Of a stretch of DNA of 44,843 nt, positions 17,281 through 25,491 are shown piece by piece. The DNA is from Mycobacterium kyorinense (GTDB lineage: Bacteria > Actinomycetota > Actinomycetes > Mycobacteriales > Mycobacteriaceae), in NCBI RefSeq assembly GCF_001672775.1, contig NZ_LZKJ01000068.1, positions 1 through 44,843 on the forward strand, in the 5' to 3' direction. Each line of letters opens with the position of its first letter. Positions within the stretch are counted from its first letter, which is position 1. Made by a program: the position numbers and the translations under genes. The notes under the pieces are model-generated. The model was not told where the DNA came from and did no database searches. It saw only the letters and a program-made list of their open reading frames with translations.

Positions 17281-17775
17281 GTGGCCAAGAAGCCGGCCGG
17301 CGCGTCCAAGCCGGACAGGAAGGTTGTAGCCACCAACCGCAAGGCCCGGCACAACTATTCGATCCTGGAAGTGTTCGAGGCCGGGGTGGTTTTGCTCGGC
17401 ACTGAAGTTAAAAGCCTGCGGGAGGGCAGGGCGTCGTTGGTGGACGCCTACGCCACCGTCGACGATGGCGAGATTTGGCTTCGCAACCTGCACATTCCGG
17501 AGTATCACCACGGGACCTGGACCAACCACGAGCCCCGTCGAACCCGCAAACTACTTCTCCACAGGCGGCAAATCGACACACTGATCGGCAAGATTCGAGA
17601 TGGTAACCTCGCCCTGGTGCCACTGTCCCTGTATTTCACCGGCGGAAACGTCAAAGTAGAGCTCGCGCTCGCGCGCGGTAAAAGGGCCCACGACAAGCGT
17701 CAGGATCTGGCCCGCCGCGATGCCCAGCGCGAGGTACTTCGTGCCCTCGGTCGGCGTGCTAGGGGCATGAACTGA
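17281..17775 (+). CDS. smpB: SsrA-binding protein SmpB
   Basis: A 164-residue RNA-binding protein that carries tmRNA to stalled ribosomes for trans-translation. Typical blocks: [60 protein letters not shown], and a basic C-terminal tail ([21 protein letters not shown]). The tail is expected to enter the empty mRNA channel. GTG start at 17281, 2 nt after ftsX. The RNA partner ssrA lies about 1.9 kb downstream. The last codons (GGC ATG AAC TGA) overlap the probable CTG start of the EamA gene. Confidence 0.96.
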   Translation: MAKKPAGASKPDRKVVATNRKARHNYSILEVFEAGVVLLGTEVKSLREGRASLVDAYATVDDGEIWLRNLHIPEYHHGTWTNHEPRRTRKLLLHRRQIDTLIGKIRDGNLALVPLSLYFTGGNVKVELALARGKRAHDKRQDLARRDAQREVLRALGRRARGMN

Positions 17776-18620
17776 TCGGCGCCGCGTACGCCCAGCTGTC
17801 CGCGGTCAGCTACGGCGTCAGCGACTTCGTCGGGGGCGTGGCCTCCCGGCGGGTGGCCGCGCTGCGCGTCATGCTGGTGTCCTACCCGATCGCGGCGGTG
17901 CTCTTAGGTGTATTGGCGCTCAGCGCCGGCGGACCGGTCCACCCCGGCGCAGTGTTGTGGGGGTCGCTGTACGGGATCAGCCAGGCCATCGGTGTTTTTT
18001 GGTTCTTCACCGCGCTGGGCCTGGGACCGATCTCGGTGGTCTCCCCGCTGGCGGCGGTGCTCAACGCGGCCGTTCCGGTAGCCGCCGGCGTGGCACTGGG
18101 AGAGCGGCCAGGTCAGATGGCCACCGTCGGTGTCGTAGTGGCCATGATCGCGGTGTTCCTGGTCGGGCGGGAGTCGCCCGACGACGAGGACGTGCGTACC
18201 CACCGGTTCACCCGCAAAGTGGCCTGGCTGACCATCGGCGCCGGGGTGGCATTCGGCTTGGACTTCGTGCTGCTGCATCAGGCTCCAGTGGAGTGCCGGC
18301 TGTGGCCGCTGTTTTTTGCGCGGGCGTCAGCCACCGTGCTGGTCTTCGCGATCGCGGCGGCGACCGGAAACTTCCAGCCTCCGACCAAGACGCCGCTGCG
18401 TCTGGCGATCGCTGCCGCGCTGCTGGACACCTGCGCCAATGTCGCCATGCTGTTGGCGTTGCACGCGTGGCTGCTGTCGCTGGCCAGCATGTTGATCTCG
18501 CTGTATCCGGCGGCCACGGTGGTGCTCGCGATGGTGGTGCTACGCGAACGGGTGACCCGATGGCAGGCGGCCGGCATGGCGCTGGCGATGGTGGCAGTGG
18601 GGATGATCACCGCCGCTTGA
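17772..18620 (+). CDS. EamA/DMT-family transporter, probable CTG start
   Basis: A ten-helix drug/metabolite transporter-type protein with two EamA halves; substrate unknown. The first ATG/GTG/TTG-type codon in frame is GTG at 17838, but that would cut off the first helix, encoded from 17772 as (L)[21 protein letters not shown]. The frame is closed upstream by TAG at 17760 with no ATG, GTG or TTG between. CTG at 17772 is preceded by AGGGG with 6-nt spacing and overlaps the smpB stop as CTGA, like the usual ATGA coupling. I therefore annotate 282 residues starting at CTG. The family call is firm (two halves, helix pattern, [22 protein letters not shown] at the end); the start is inference. Confidence 0.78.
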   Translation: MIGAAYAQLSAVSYGVSDFVGGVASRRVAALRVMLVSYPIAAVLLGVLALSAGGPVHPGAVLWGSLYGISQAIGVFWFFTALGLGPISVVSPLAAVLNAAVPVAAGVALGERPGQMATVGVVVAMIAVFLVGRESPDDEDVRTHRFTRKVAWLTIGAGVAFGLDFVLLHQAPVECRLWPLFFARASATVLVFAIAAATGNFQPPTKTPLRLAIAAALLDTCANVAMLLALHAWLLSLASMLISLYPAATVVLAMVVLRERVTRWQAAGMALAMVAVGMITAA

Positions 18621-18628
18621 CCCGCGTC

Positions 18629-18634
18629 TAACAT
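18629..18634 (+). promoter_or_regulatory. Candidate -10 (TAACAT), near-leaderless
   Basis: TAACAT ends 8 nt before the ATG at 18643, with no Shine-Dalgarno sequence between. It would make the DinB-like gene independent of the upstream transporter. Confidence 0.35.
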
Positions 18635-18642
18635 CAGGCCGC

Positions 18643-19464
18643 ATGGGCAATGTGACGCACCTCGACAAATCCGACGTGCTGTCGGGGCTCTTCGCGTCGT
18701 GGGACGCATTGGATCGGTTGCTGACCGGTCTGTCCGAGCAGCAGTGGCGGACGGCCACGCCGCTGCCTGGCTGGAATGTGCACGCGGTGATCGCACACAT
18801 CATCGGTACCGAATCGACACTGATGGGCGTGAGCACACCCGACGTCGACGTATCCGCACTTGAGCACGTGCGCAACGACTTCGGTGCCATGAACGAGCGT
18901 TGGGTGCGCCACCTCAGCGGCGAGTCCGGCGCCGACCTGCATCAGCGGTTCCTGGCGGTGACGGGCGACCGGCGCAAGCAGTTGAGCGACTTGTCCGACG
19001 ACGATTGGGCGGCGGTGACGCAGACACCGGCCGGCCCGGATAGCTACGGCCGGTTCATGCGGGTGCGGGTCTTCGACTGCTGGATGCATGAGCACGACAT
19101 CCGCGATGGGCTGGGGTTAGCGGCCTCGGACGCGGAACTCGATGGTCCGGCGGCGCGGTTGGCGCTCGACGAGATGGCCGCGGTGATGGGCTATGTGGTG
19201 AGCAAACTCGGCCAGGCGCCCGATGGGTCACGAATCGCGATCGAGCTGACCGGTCCGTTGGCGCGGGTCATCCGGGTGGCCGTGGACGGCCGGGGCCAGG
19301 TGGTTGACGGCTTCGGTGGATCGGAGCCGACGGCGACGATCCGAATGGATGCCCTGCTGTTCACCCGGCTAGCCGGCGGACGGGTGGCCTCGGCACCGGT
19401 CGAACTCGGCGGGGACCGGGAGGTCGGTGGACGCATCGTCGAGCGCCTGAACTACGTGATCTGA
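18643..19464 (+). CDS. Mycothiol-dependent maleylpyruvate isomerase-type (DinB-fold) protein
   Basis: A 273-residue protein of the actinobacterial TIGR03083 group: an N-terminal four-helix DinB-like metal-binding domain (about 1-160) and a C-terminal sterol-carrier-like domain (about 190-273). Likely metal ligands are H52 in HAVIAHIIGTES and the HEH at 149-151 in DCWMHEHDIR. Characterised relatives use mycothiol to isomerise maleylpyruvate or act as thiol transferases; the actual reaction here is unknown. It lies between the EamA gene and ssrA and may be transcribed from its own near-leaderless promoter. Confidence 0.8.
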   Translation: MGNVTHLDKSDVLSGLFASWDALDRLLTGLSEQQWRTATPLPGWNVHAVIAHIIGTESTLMGVSTPDVDVSALEHVRNDFGAMNERWVRHLSGESGADLHQRFLAVTGDRRKQLSDLSDDDWAAVTQTPAGPDSYGRFMRVRVFDCWMHEHDIRDGLGLAASDAELDGPAARLALDEMAAVMGYVVSKLGQAPDGSRIAIELTGPLARVIRVAVDGRGQVVDGFGGSEPTATIRMDALLFTRLAGGRVASAPVELGGDREVGGRIVERLNYVI

Positions 19465-19589
19465 GGTACCGGAGCCGCGCCATCGCCGTCGCGGTTGTGC
19501 GGTTTCATCCGCGACACGCCGCGGTAGGCGTATCGATCCGCACAGTCGGCACGCCCTGCTCACGTGAGCCGACGCGGCCGGGATGAATA

Positions 19590-19622
19590 TTGACTGGCCT
19601 GTTGTTTTAAACCGCGTACCAT
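19590..19622 (+). promoter_or_regulatory. Candidate ssrA promoter
   Basis: TTGACT (19590-19595) and TACCAT (19617-19622) resemble -35 and -10 elements, but the 21-nt spacer is longer than ideal. It would start the precursor about 27 nt before the mature tmRNA end, consistent with 5' processing by RNase P. Confidence 0.35.
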
Positions 19623-19655
19623 TGGATGTCCTGCCGAGATTCGGCGGGGATGCGA

Positions 19656-20020
19656 GGGGCTGAACGGTTTCGACTTCGCGCATCGAATCAAGGGAAGCGT
19701 GCCGGTGCAGGCAAGAGACCACCGTAAGCGTCGTTGCAACCAATTAAGCGCCGATTCACATCAGCGCGACTACGCTCTCGCTGCCTAAGCGACGGCTAGT
19801 CTGTCAGACCGGGAACGCCCTCGGCCCGGACCCTGGCATCAGCTAGAGGGATCAACCGGTGAGTTCGGTCGCGGGACTCATCGGGACATACACAGCGACT
19901 GGGATCGTCATCTCGGCTAGTCCGTGTGACCGGGAGATCCGAGTAGAGGCATAGCGGACTGCGCACGGAGAAGCCTTGAGGGAATGCCGTAGGACCCGGG
20001 TTCGATTCCCGGCAGCTCCA
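19656..20020 (+). ncRNA. ssrA: Transfer-messenger RNA (tmRNA)
   Basis: The 5' end GGGGCTGAACGGTTTCGAC and the 3' end GGTTCGATTCCCGGCAGCTCCA form the tRNA-like acceptor and T arm: G19656 onward pairs with AGCTCC at 20014-20019, including the conserved G-U pair at the third position. The tag reading frame at 19750-19788 encodes ADSHQRDYALAA and TAA, the mycobacterial degradation tag. The RNA rescues stalled ribosomes together with SmpB, marking the nascent protein for proteolysis. The genome continues CA rather than CCA after the discriminator A at 20020, so the CCA end appears to be added post-transcriptionally. It faces the universal stress gene. Confidence 0.95.
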
Positions 20021-20047
20021 CAGAGAAAGGGTCGAGCAGAAGCCTGC

Positions 20048-20533
20048 CTATCCGGCGGTGTGGACAATCAAGATGTCTACTTTGGTCCTGCGGGCGACGG
20101 TGGCGGGTACCGAGCCCAGCAGCCGCCCGGCGACTGTGTCCAGTCCTACGTCGCCGACGACGAGCAGGTCCGCCTTGATCTCCTCGACCAATTTCACTAA
20201 GGCGTCGACTGCCGCGCCGACGATCGCCCGCTCTTCGATGTTCTGCGCCCCGGCGGCTTTCGCCCGCTCGCGAGCGTCCTGAAGGATCGCATATACCGGG
20301 GCACTGCCGTGCATCTTGTACCCCGCGTCCCCGAGGCTGTCGGCGGCGCGCGGATCAGTCACACGATCGGGCGCGGGCGCTCTTGACCAGCCTCCCTTCT
20401 CCGCAGTCGGGAGATGGGCGCTCGCGATGATCAGCTTTGCATCGTCCTGCGCCGCGACCATGCCTGCGCGCTCGACCGCACGGAACGACGACGCCGAGCC
20501 GTCCGTCCCGACAACAATTGTCTGATAGCTCAT
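20048..20533 (-). CDS. Universal stress protein (UspA family)
   Basis: A 161-residue single-domain USP. It starts MSYQTIVVGTDGSASSFRAV, and the ATP-binding pattern G-x2-G-x9-G-S is visible in VVGDVGLDTVAGRLLGSVPATVARR near the C-terminus, so it should bind ATP and dimerise. Mycobacterial USPs respond to hypoxia, starvation or cAMP, but I found no DosR-type palindrome in the upstream sequence. It ends 27 nt from the 3' end of ssrA in convergent orientation. A GGGAGG sequence precedes the ATG at 20533. Confidence 0.9.
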   Translation of the reverse strand: MSYQTIVVGTDGSASSFRAVERAGMVAAQDDAKLIIASAHLPTAEKGGWSRAPAPDRVTDPRAADSLGDAGYKMHGSAPVYAILQDARERAKAAGAQNIEERAIVGAAVDALVKLVEEIKADLLVVGDVGLDTVAGRLLGSVPATVARRTKVDILIVHTAG

Positions 20534-20660
20534 GTCGCCTCCCAGCAGTCGGCTAACGACGACAAAAAGACATTAAACGGCTCGACTCCGTAAATGAAGC
20601 CTGTTGGGCCGGCCTAGGCGCATGCGGCCCGAGAAAGCCGCTTTGACGCGGCCTCACACC

Positions 20661-20692
20661 GCCATCCACATATGGCGCCATCCACATATGGC
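20661..20692. repeat. Tandem 16-bp repeat built on CATATG palindromes
   Basis: GCCATCCACATATGGC occurs twice head to tail (20661-20676 and 20677-20692). The outer ends CCGCCAT and ATGGCGG are inverted, and the join forms ATGGCGCCAT, so several hairpins are possible. It lies about 50 bp past the stop of the MPT63-like gene and upstream of the universal stress gene. It could be a terminator or a protein-binding site. Confidence 0.5.
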
Positions 20693-20740
20693 GGATTGAC
20701 CTCGTCACCGTACAAGGGACGACGCGGAGCTGCTGTTGAG

Positions 20741-21205
20741 TCAGCTTGTGGCAGAGCCCTTCCAGACGACCTTGTCGACGCCGGCGGCATCCCGGTAGAC
20801 GACGCTGTCGGGTGCTGTGCCGCCTCGAACGTCGAAGTAAAGCTTCCCCGTTGTTTGGGTCCCCGGCGCGATCGGTTGGTTGGGAAGGCCGTCGACCTCG
20901 TTGCCCTTCATCACCGCATAAGTCGAGCTGTTAACCGCACGCGCATTGAAATCGGCGATGACCGGAGTTGGCGAGCCGCTGACACTTTTGGCCGTGACAT
21001 CGGAGTACCAGACGCCGTCGTTGTGGCCGCTGGGTTGCAAGTCACCCACCGTGTAGTCGATAACCCCACTTGAGCTGGGAATTTCTGCCGACTGGCCGAA
21101 TTGCACGACTTGCGGGTCGGCGAACGCCGGTGTCGCCGTCAGGACCCCTGCCGCCGCGATGCCAGCCGCAGCTGCCGTCGTCTTCATGGCCACCTTGGAG
21201 AACAT
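20741..21205 (-). CDS. Secreted MPT63-like protein (DUF1942)
   Basis: A 154-residue exported protein. The N-terminus MFSKVAMKTTAAAAGIAAAGVL then TATPAFA-DP is a Sec signal peptide with a predicted cut after AFA (about residue 30). The mature part resembles the M. tuberculosis antigen MPT63 (Rv1926c), with matching blocks TPVIADFNARAVNSSTYAV and TGKLYFDVRGGTAPDSVVY, which form an immunoglobulin-like beta sandwich of unknown function. The start at 21205 is supported by AAGGAG 9 nt upstream; an open frame back to 21364 lacks a signal peptide. Divergent from the SDR gene across a 212-bp AT-richer gap. Confidence 0.88.
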   Translation of the reverse strand: MFSKVAMKTTAAAAGIAAAGVLTATPAFADPQVVQFGQSAEIPSSSGVIDYTVGDLQPSGHNDGVWYSDVTAKSVSGSPTPVIADFNARAVNSSTYAVMKGNEVDGLPNQPIAPGTQTTGKLYFDVRGGTAPDSVVYRDAAGVDKVVWKGSATS

Positions 21206-21417
21206 CACGTCAGACTCCTTCGCTATGTTCCTGTGATTTAAAAGAGGTAGCTGGTGCCTATCCAAATTCGCGGATTTCAAACCTGATCGGACATTGTCAT
21301 GGGCTTGACCTCGAATGATGGACGCAGTCGGCGTGAATTTATTCGCAATGTCATGCCGCGGCAATACCGAAGTTCATGGCATGGGCATGGCTATAAGAAG
21401 GAAGAATTGAGCTAATC

Positions 21418-22182
21418 ATGGCTGGGCGCGTGGATGGCAAGGTCGCGTTCATCACCGGTGCGGCGCGCGGACAAGGCCGCGCGCATGCGGTGCGATTGGC
21501 GCACGAGGGCGCCGACATCATCGCCATCGACATCTGCAAGCCGATCGAAGAATTTTTGAACCCGCCGTCCACCCCGGAGGATCTGGCTCGGACCGCGGAT
21601 CTCGTGCAGCGCCATAACCGTCGCATTGTCACCGCCGAAATCGACGTGCGTGATTACCACGCCCTCAAAGCCGCAGTGGACAGCGCGGCGGAGCAGCTGG
21701 GCCGGCTGGACATCATCGTGGCCAATGCCGGCATCAGCAACGCCGGCAGCGACGACGGCGACACCCTCGACAAAGTCAGCGAACGAGACTGGCAGGACAT
21801 GATCGACGTGAATTTGTCAGGTGTGTGGAAGACCGTGAAAGCTGGTGTGCCGCATATGATCGCGGGCGGCCGCGGTGGCTCGATTGTGCTGACGAGCTCG
21901 GTCAACGGGTTCAAGGCATATACCTTTCCGCGTCTCGGCCATTACGTGGCCGCCAAACACGGTGTGGTGGGTCTCATGCGGACGTTCGCGGTCGAATTGG
22001 GTCAATACATGATTCGGGTCAACTCCGTGCACCCCACGTTCGTGAACACGCCGATGGTGCTGAACGAGGGCCTCTACAAAATGGTCCGCCCCGACCTGAA
22101 GAATCCCGGCCCCGACGATTTGGCCCCGTTTTGCCGAATGTGTCACGAAAGCGTCGTGTCGGTGTCGTCGGCTGTGAAGTGA
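21418..22182 (+). CDS. Mycofactocin-type SDR oxidoreductase, C-terminally truncated
   Basis: A 254-residue short-chain dehydrogenase. The cofactor motif TGAARGQG follows the start, NAG occurs in IIVANAGIS, the catalytic serine in IVLTSSVNG and the Y-x3-K pair in HYVAAKHGV. The insert NPPSTPEDLARTADLVQ is characteristic of the mycofactocin-coupled SDR group, whose members keep NAD(H) tightly bound. Intact members run about 275-280 residues and end with a block like WVEP.DISNAVLFLASDEARYVTG; here the match stops at DDLAPFCRM and about a dozen unrelated residues follow. No remnant of the missing block is seen in any frame downstream. A deletion has probably removed the C-terminal substrate and dimer region, so the product may be inactive. 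Confidence 0.8.
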   Translation: MAGRVDGKVAFITGAARGQGRAHAVRLAHEGADIIAIDICKPIEEFLNPPSTPEDLARTADLVQRHNRRIVTAEIDVRDYHALKAAVDSAAEQLGRLDIIVANAGISNAGSDDGDTLDKVSERDWQDMIDVNLSGVWKTVKAGVPHMIAGGRGGSIVLTSSVNGFKAYTFPRLGHYVAAKHGVVGLMRTFAVELGQYMIRVNSVHPTFVNTPMVLNEGLYKMVRPDLKNPGPDDLAPFCRMCHESVVSVSSAVK

Positions 22183-22254
22183 ACAGCCGTTCGTAGAGCG
22201 CTCAACGGTCTATCCTTTGAGAACCCTGCAAACCCGGGATGGGCGGAGGGTCAA

Positions 22255-25200
22255 ATGACGGCTATCGCGGCGTGCCGCACTTGTGGCACCGAGCCTCTCG
22301 CGGACGCCCGCTTTTGCCATGGGTGTGGCTCGCCAATCAACGACGCCGTTGCCCGCGCCGAATACAAACAAGTCACGGTCCTGTTCGCCGATGTGGTGCG
22401 CTCCATGGACATCGCTGCGGCGGTGGGCCCGGAGCGGCTCCGCGAGATCATGACTGACCTCGTCGATCGTTGCTCTGCGGTGGTCAAGCGGTACGGCGGC
22501 ACCGTCGACAAGTTCACCGGTGACGGGATCATGGCGGTGTTCGGCGCGCCAGCAGCGTTGGAGGACCACGCAATTCGCGCCAGCCTGGCGGCTTTGGGAC
22601 TCCAAGAGGAGGCAAAAGGCCTTGCGATTGACATCCAAGAACGCGATGGCGTGGACCTTCGGTTGCGAGTGGGACTGAACTCCGGTCAGGTGATCGCCGG
22701 CGAAATCGGTTCCGGATCGTTCGGCTACACCGCGGTCGGTGAGCAAGTCGGCATGGCGCAACGGATGGAATCGGTGGCCCCGCCCGGCGGGGTGATGCTT
22801 AGTGCGTCGACCAAGCGACTCGTCGATGGCATCGCGACTCTGGGCGATTCCGAGTTGGTCCACATCAAAGGTGCAGTCGAGCCAATCGCGGCGTATCAGC
22901 TGCTGGGCATCGTGGACGGGCAGCGCGCTGGCGGGCGAAGCGAGTCGAGTTTGGTGGGACGACGGCGGGAGTTGTCCACCGTCGAGGCTGCCTTGGACCG
23001 CGCAGTCGACGGCCACGGCGGCGTGGTGAGCGTGATGGGTGAACCCGGCGTCGGAAAGAGCCGGCTGGTGCAGGAGGTTACCGCGTTAGCGCGGCGTCGC
23101 TCCGCGGAGGTGTTCTCCACCTTTTGCGAATCGCACGCGACCGAGGCTCCCTTTCGGGTCGTGGCCCGGTTGTTGCGCGCGGCCACCGGGATCGACGGCG
23201 TTGAGCCGGAGGCGGCTCGGGCACAGGTTCGTGCTCAGGTTCGCGACGCAGACCCCGAAGATTTGGCGATCTTCGATGACCTACTGGGCATCGCCGATCC
23301 CGAGTTTGTGCTGCCCAAGATCGATGCCGATGCACGGCGGCGACGGCTGACCGCGCTGGTCAACGCCGCATCACAAGCCCGCCGAGCGCCCGCGCTCTAC
23401 GTCATCGAGGACGCTCACTGGATCGATGCGGTCAGCGAATCAATGCTGGCCGACTTCCTCACGGTGATCTCGCAGACGCGCTCGCTGGTGCTGATCAGCT
23501 ACCGTCCCGAATATCGGGGCGCCTTGAGCCGAGTGCCCGATGCACAAAACATCACCCTGGCACCCCTCAGTGATGCCGAAACGTCCACGCTGGTCGCTGA
23601 ACTGTTAGGTCCCGATCCCTCAGTGACCGCGATCGGCCACCTCATCGCCACACGCGCGGCCGGTAACCCATTTTTCGCCGAAGAGATCATTCGAGAGCTC
23701 GCCCAGCGTGGTGTACTCGTCGGCGAGCGCGCGAACTACGCCTGCCGCACCGACGCCGCCGAGGTGCGAGTGCCGGCCACGCTGCAGGCCGCCATCGCCG
23801 CCCGCATCGACCGGCTACCGGCGGCAGCCAAACGCACCGTCGCCGCCGCAGCCGTCGTCGGATCTCGGTTCAGCCGCGACCTGCTGGCCAACCTGGGCGT
23901 CGACGCGCGGGTGGAGGAGTTGATCACCGCCCAACTGATCGAGCGGGTGCAGTTTTCGCCGGACGCCGAATACGAGTTCCACCATCCGCTGATTCGGACG
24001 GTGGCCTACGAGGCGCAACTGAGATCCGATCGCATCGAGTCGCACCGGCGGCTGGCCCTCGCGATCGAAGCCCGCGAGCCGCAATCGGCGGACCACAATG
24101 CCGCGCTGATCGCCGAACATCTGCGAGCCGCCGGTGACCTGCCCGGCGCCTACGGCTGGCACATGCGCGCCGCGAAGTGGGCACTCACCCGCGACGTCGC
24201 CGCCGCGCACCTCAGTTGGGAGCGGGCCCAGATGATCGCCGACGCGCTGCCTGCCGACGAGCCGAACCGGACAGCCATGCGGATCGCGCCGCGCACGATG
24301 CTGTGCGCAATCGCCTGGCGCGTCAACGAACAAGTGGCCGGCGCCCGTTTCGAGGAGATGCGCGAATTGTGCGGCGCGTCAGGGGATAAGGCGTCACTGG
24401 CCATCGCCACGGCGGGCCTGGGCCACGACTGCCTGTATCAGGGCCGGATCGCCGAGGCTTCGGAGCTGGCCTCCGAGGCCTGGACCGTCTTGGAGGCGCT
24501 CGACAATCCCGACGTGACGGTGGGGCTCTCACCCTTGCCGATGCGCGCTAAGGTCGCCACCTCCGAGTGGTCTGTCGCGCTGCAGTGGTCACAACGGGTC
24601 ATCGACCTGGCCGACGGTGACCCGTCGAAAGGGAACTTCATCATCGGCTGTCCGCTGGCGAACGCCCTCGCGGTGCGAAGTATCGCCCGGTTTTCGCTGG
24701 GCCTTCCCGGATGGCGCGACGATCAGCGACACGCCCTGGGCATGGCGCGTCACGCCGACCCGATGTCGTATACCGGGGTCACCGCCTACGTCTACTTCCC
24801 GGGCGTCCTGAGCGGGATCCTTCGGCCCGAGGATTCCGCGATCAGCGACATCGAGGATGCCGTGCGGATCGCTGAAAGATCCGGCGACAACGTCGCATTG
24901 GCCTTTGCCTGGATCACGCTCGGCGTTGCGCTGGTACACCGCCACACCGCCGCAGAACGGGACCGCGGACGAGATCTGCTGGCCATGGTCGGCGAGGTGT
25001 ACCAAAGCCGCGGACAGAACGTGGGGATGCTACCGGCTATCAACGTGTGCTTGGGGCGTGAGAAGGCCCGGCGTGGAGATCGCGATGGGGCGATACCGCT
25101 CCTGCGCTCGGCCGCCGACGATTTGTTCCGCGACGGACGGCTGCAGGCGTACGGCTCCGTAGCGACCGCGGTATTGGTGGAAACATTGCTCGATCGCGGA

Positions 25201-25428
25201 GCCGACGGTGACCTGGCTGAGGCCGAGTCTGCCGTGCAGCGCCTGGCGGCCACGCCGGCCGAGGAGGGCTCGGTGACACGCGAGATCTTTCTGCTGCGAA
25301 TCCGCGCTGCTCTGCAGCGTGCTCACGGTGACGAGGCCGGCTATCGCGAATACCGGGATCGCTACCGCGACATGGCCAAAACGCTCAACTTCGAGGGTCA
25401 TATCGACTGGGCCGAGGCAATGGCGTAA
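22255..25428 (+). CDS. Zinc-ribbon / class III cyclase / AAA-ATPase regulatory protein
   Basis: A 1057-residue multidomain protein. An N-terminal zinc ribbon (C7xxC10, C21xxC24) precedes a class III nucleotide cyclase domain (about 37-215) and a large AAA/NACHT-like ATPase with Walker A GEPGVGKSR and Walker B LYVIEDAHWID, then TPR-like helices to the end. The cyclase keeps metal-binding D46 and D90 and K86 before GD. The position of the transition-state asparagine is glycine (VGMAQRM, G166 for the N of VNxAxR), though R170 is kept. Cyclase activity is therefore doubtful. No LuxR helix-turn-helix is visible at the end, unlike several M. tuberculosis relatives. GGAGGG lies 5 nt before the ATG. 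Confidence 0.88.
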   Translation: MTAIAACRTCGTEPLADARFCHGCGSPINDAVARAEYKQVTVLFADVVRSMDIAAAVGPERLREIMTDLVDRCSAVVKRYGGTVDKFTGDGIMAVFGAPAALEDHAIRASLAALGLQEEAKGLAIDIQERDGVDLRLRVGLNSGQVIAGEIGSGSFGYTAVGEQVGMAQRMESVAPPGGVMLSASTKRLVDGIATLGDSELVHIKGAVEPIAAYQLLGIVDGQRAGGRSESSLVGRRRELSTVEAALDRAVDGHGGVVSVMGEPGVGKSRLVQEVTALARRRSAEVFSTFCESHATEAPFRVVARLLRAATGIDGVEPEAARAQVRAQVRDADPEDLAIFDDLLGIADPEFVLPKIDADARRRRLTALVNAASQARRAPALYVIEDAHWIDAVSESMLADFLTVISQTRSLVLISYRPEYRGALSRVPDAQNITLAPLSDAETSTLVAELLGPDPSVTAIGHLIATRAAGNPFFAEEIIRELAQRGVLVGERANYACRTDAAEVRVPATLQAAIAARIDRLPAAAKRTVAAAAVVGSRFSRDLLANLGVDARVEELITAQLIERVQFSPDAEYEFHHPLIRTVAYEAQLRSDRIESHRRLALAIEAREPQSADHNAALIAEHLRAAGDLPGAYGWHMRAAKWALTRDVAAAHLSWERAQMIADALPADEPNRTAMRIAPRTMLCAIAWRVNEQVAGARFEEMRELCGASGDKASLAIATAGLGHDCLYQGRIAEASELASEAWTVLEALDNPDVTVGLSPLPMRAKVATSEWSVALQWSQRVIDLADGDPSKGNFIIGCPLANALAVRSIARFSLGLPGWRDDQRHALGMARHADPMSYTGVTAYVYFPGVLSGILRPEDSAISDIEDAVRIAERSGDNVALAFAWITLGVALVHRHTAAERDRGRDLLAMVGEVYQSRGQNVGMLPAINVCLGREKARRGDRDGAIPLLRSAADDLFRDGRLQAYGSVATAVLVETLLDRGADGDLAEAESAVQRLAATPAEEGSVTREIFLLRIRAALQRAHGDEAGYREYRDRYRDMAKTLNFEGHIDWAEAMA

Positions 25429-25491
25429 CGGAACGTGGTAGACACGGGGCTATGTCCGCGGTGAGCCGTCAACTTCGTTGAGAGATCGAGC

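Noticed and set aside
19852..20200. Short open frames over the 3' part of ssrA
   Set aside because: They lie on the tmRNA sequence and have no homology.
20672..21073. 133-codon plus-strand frame starting in the CATATG repeat
   Set aside because: It is antisense to the MPT63-like gene and shows no protein features.
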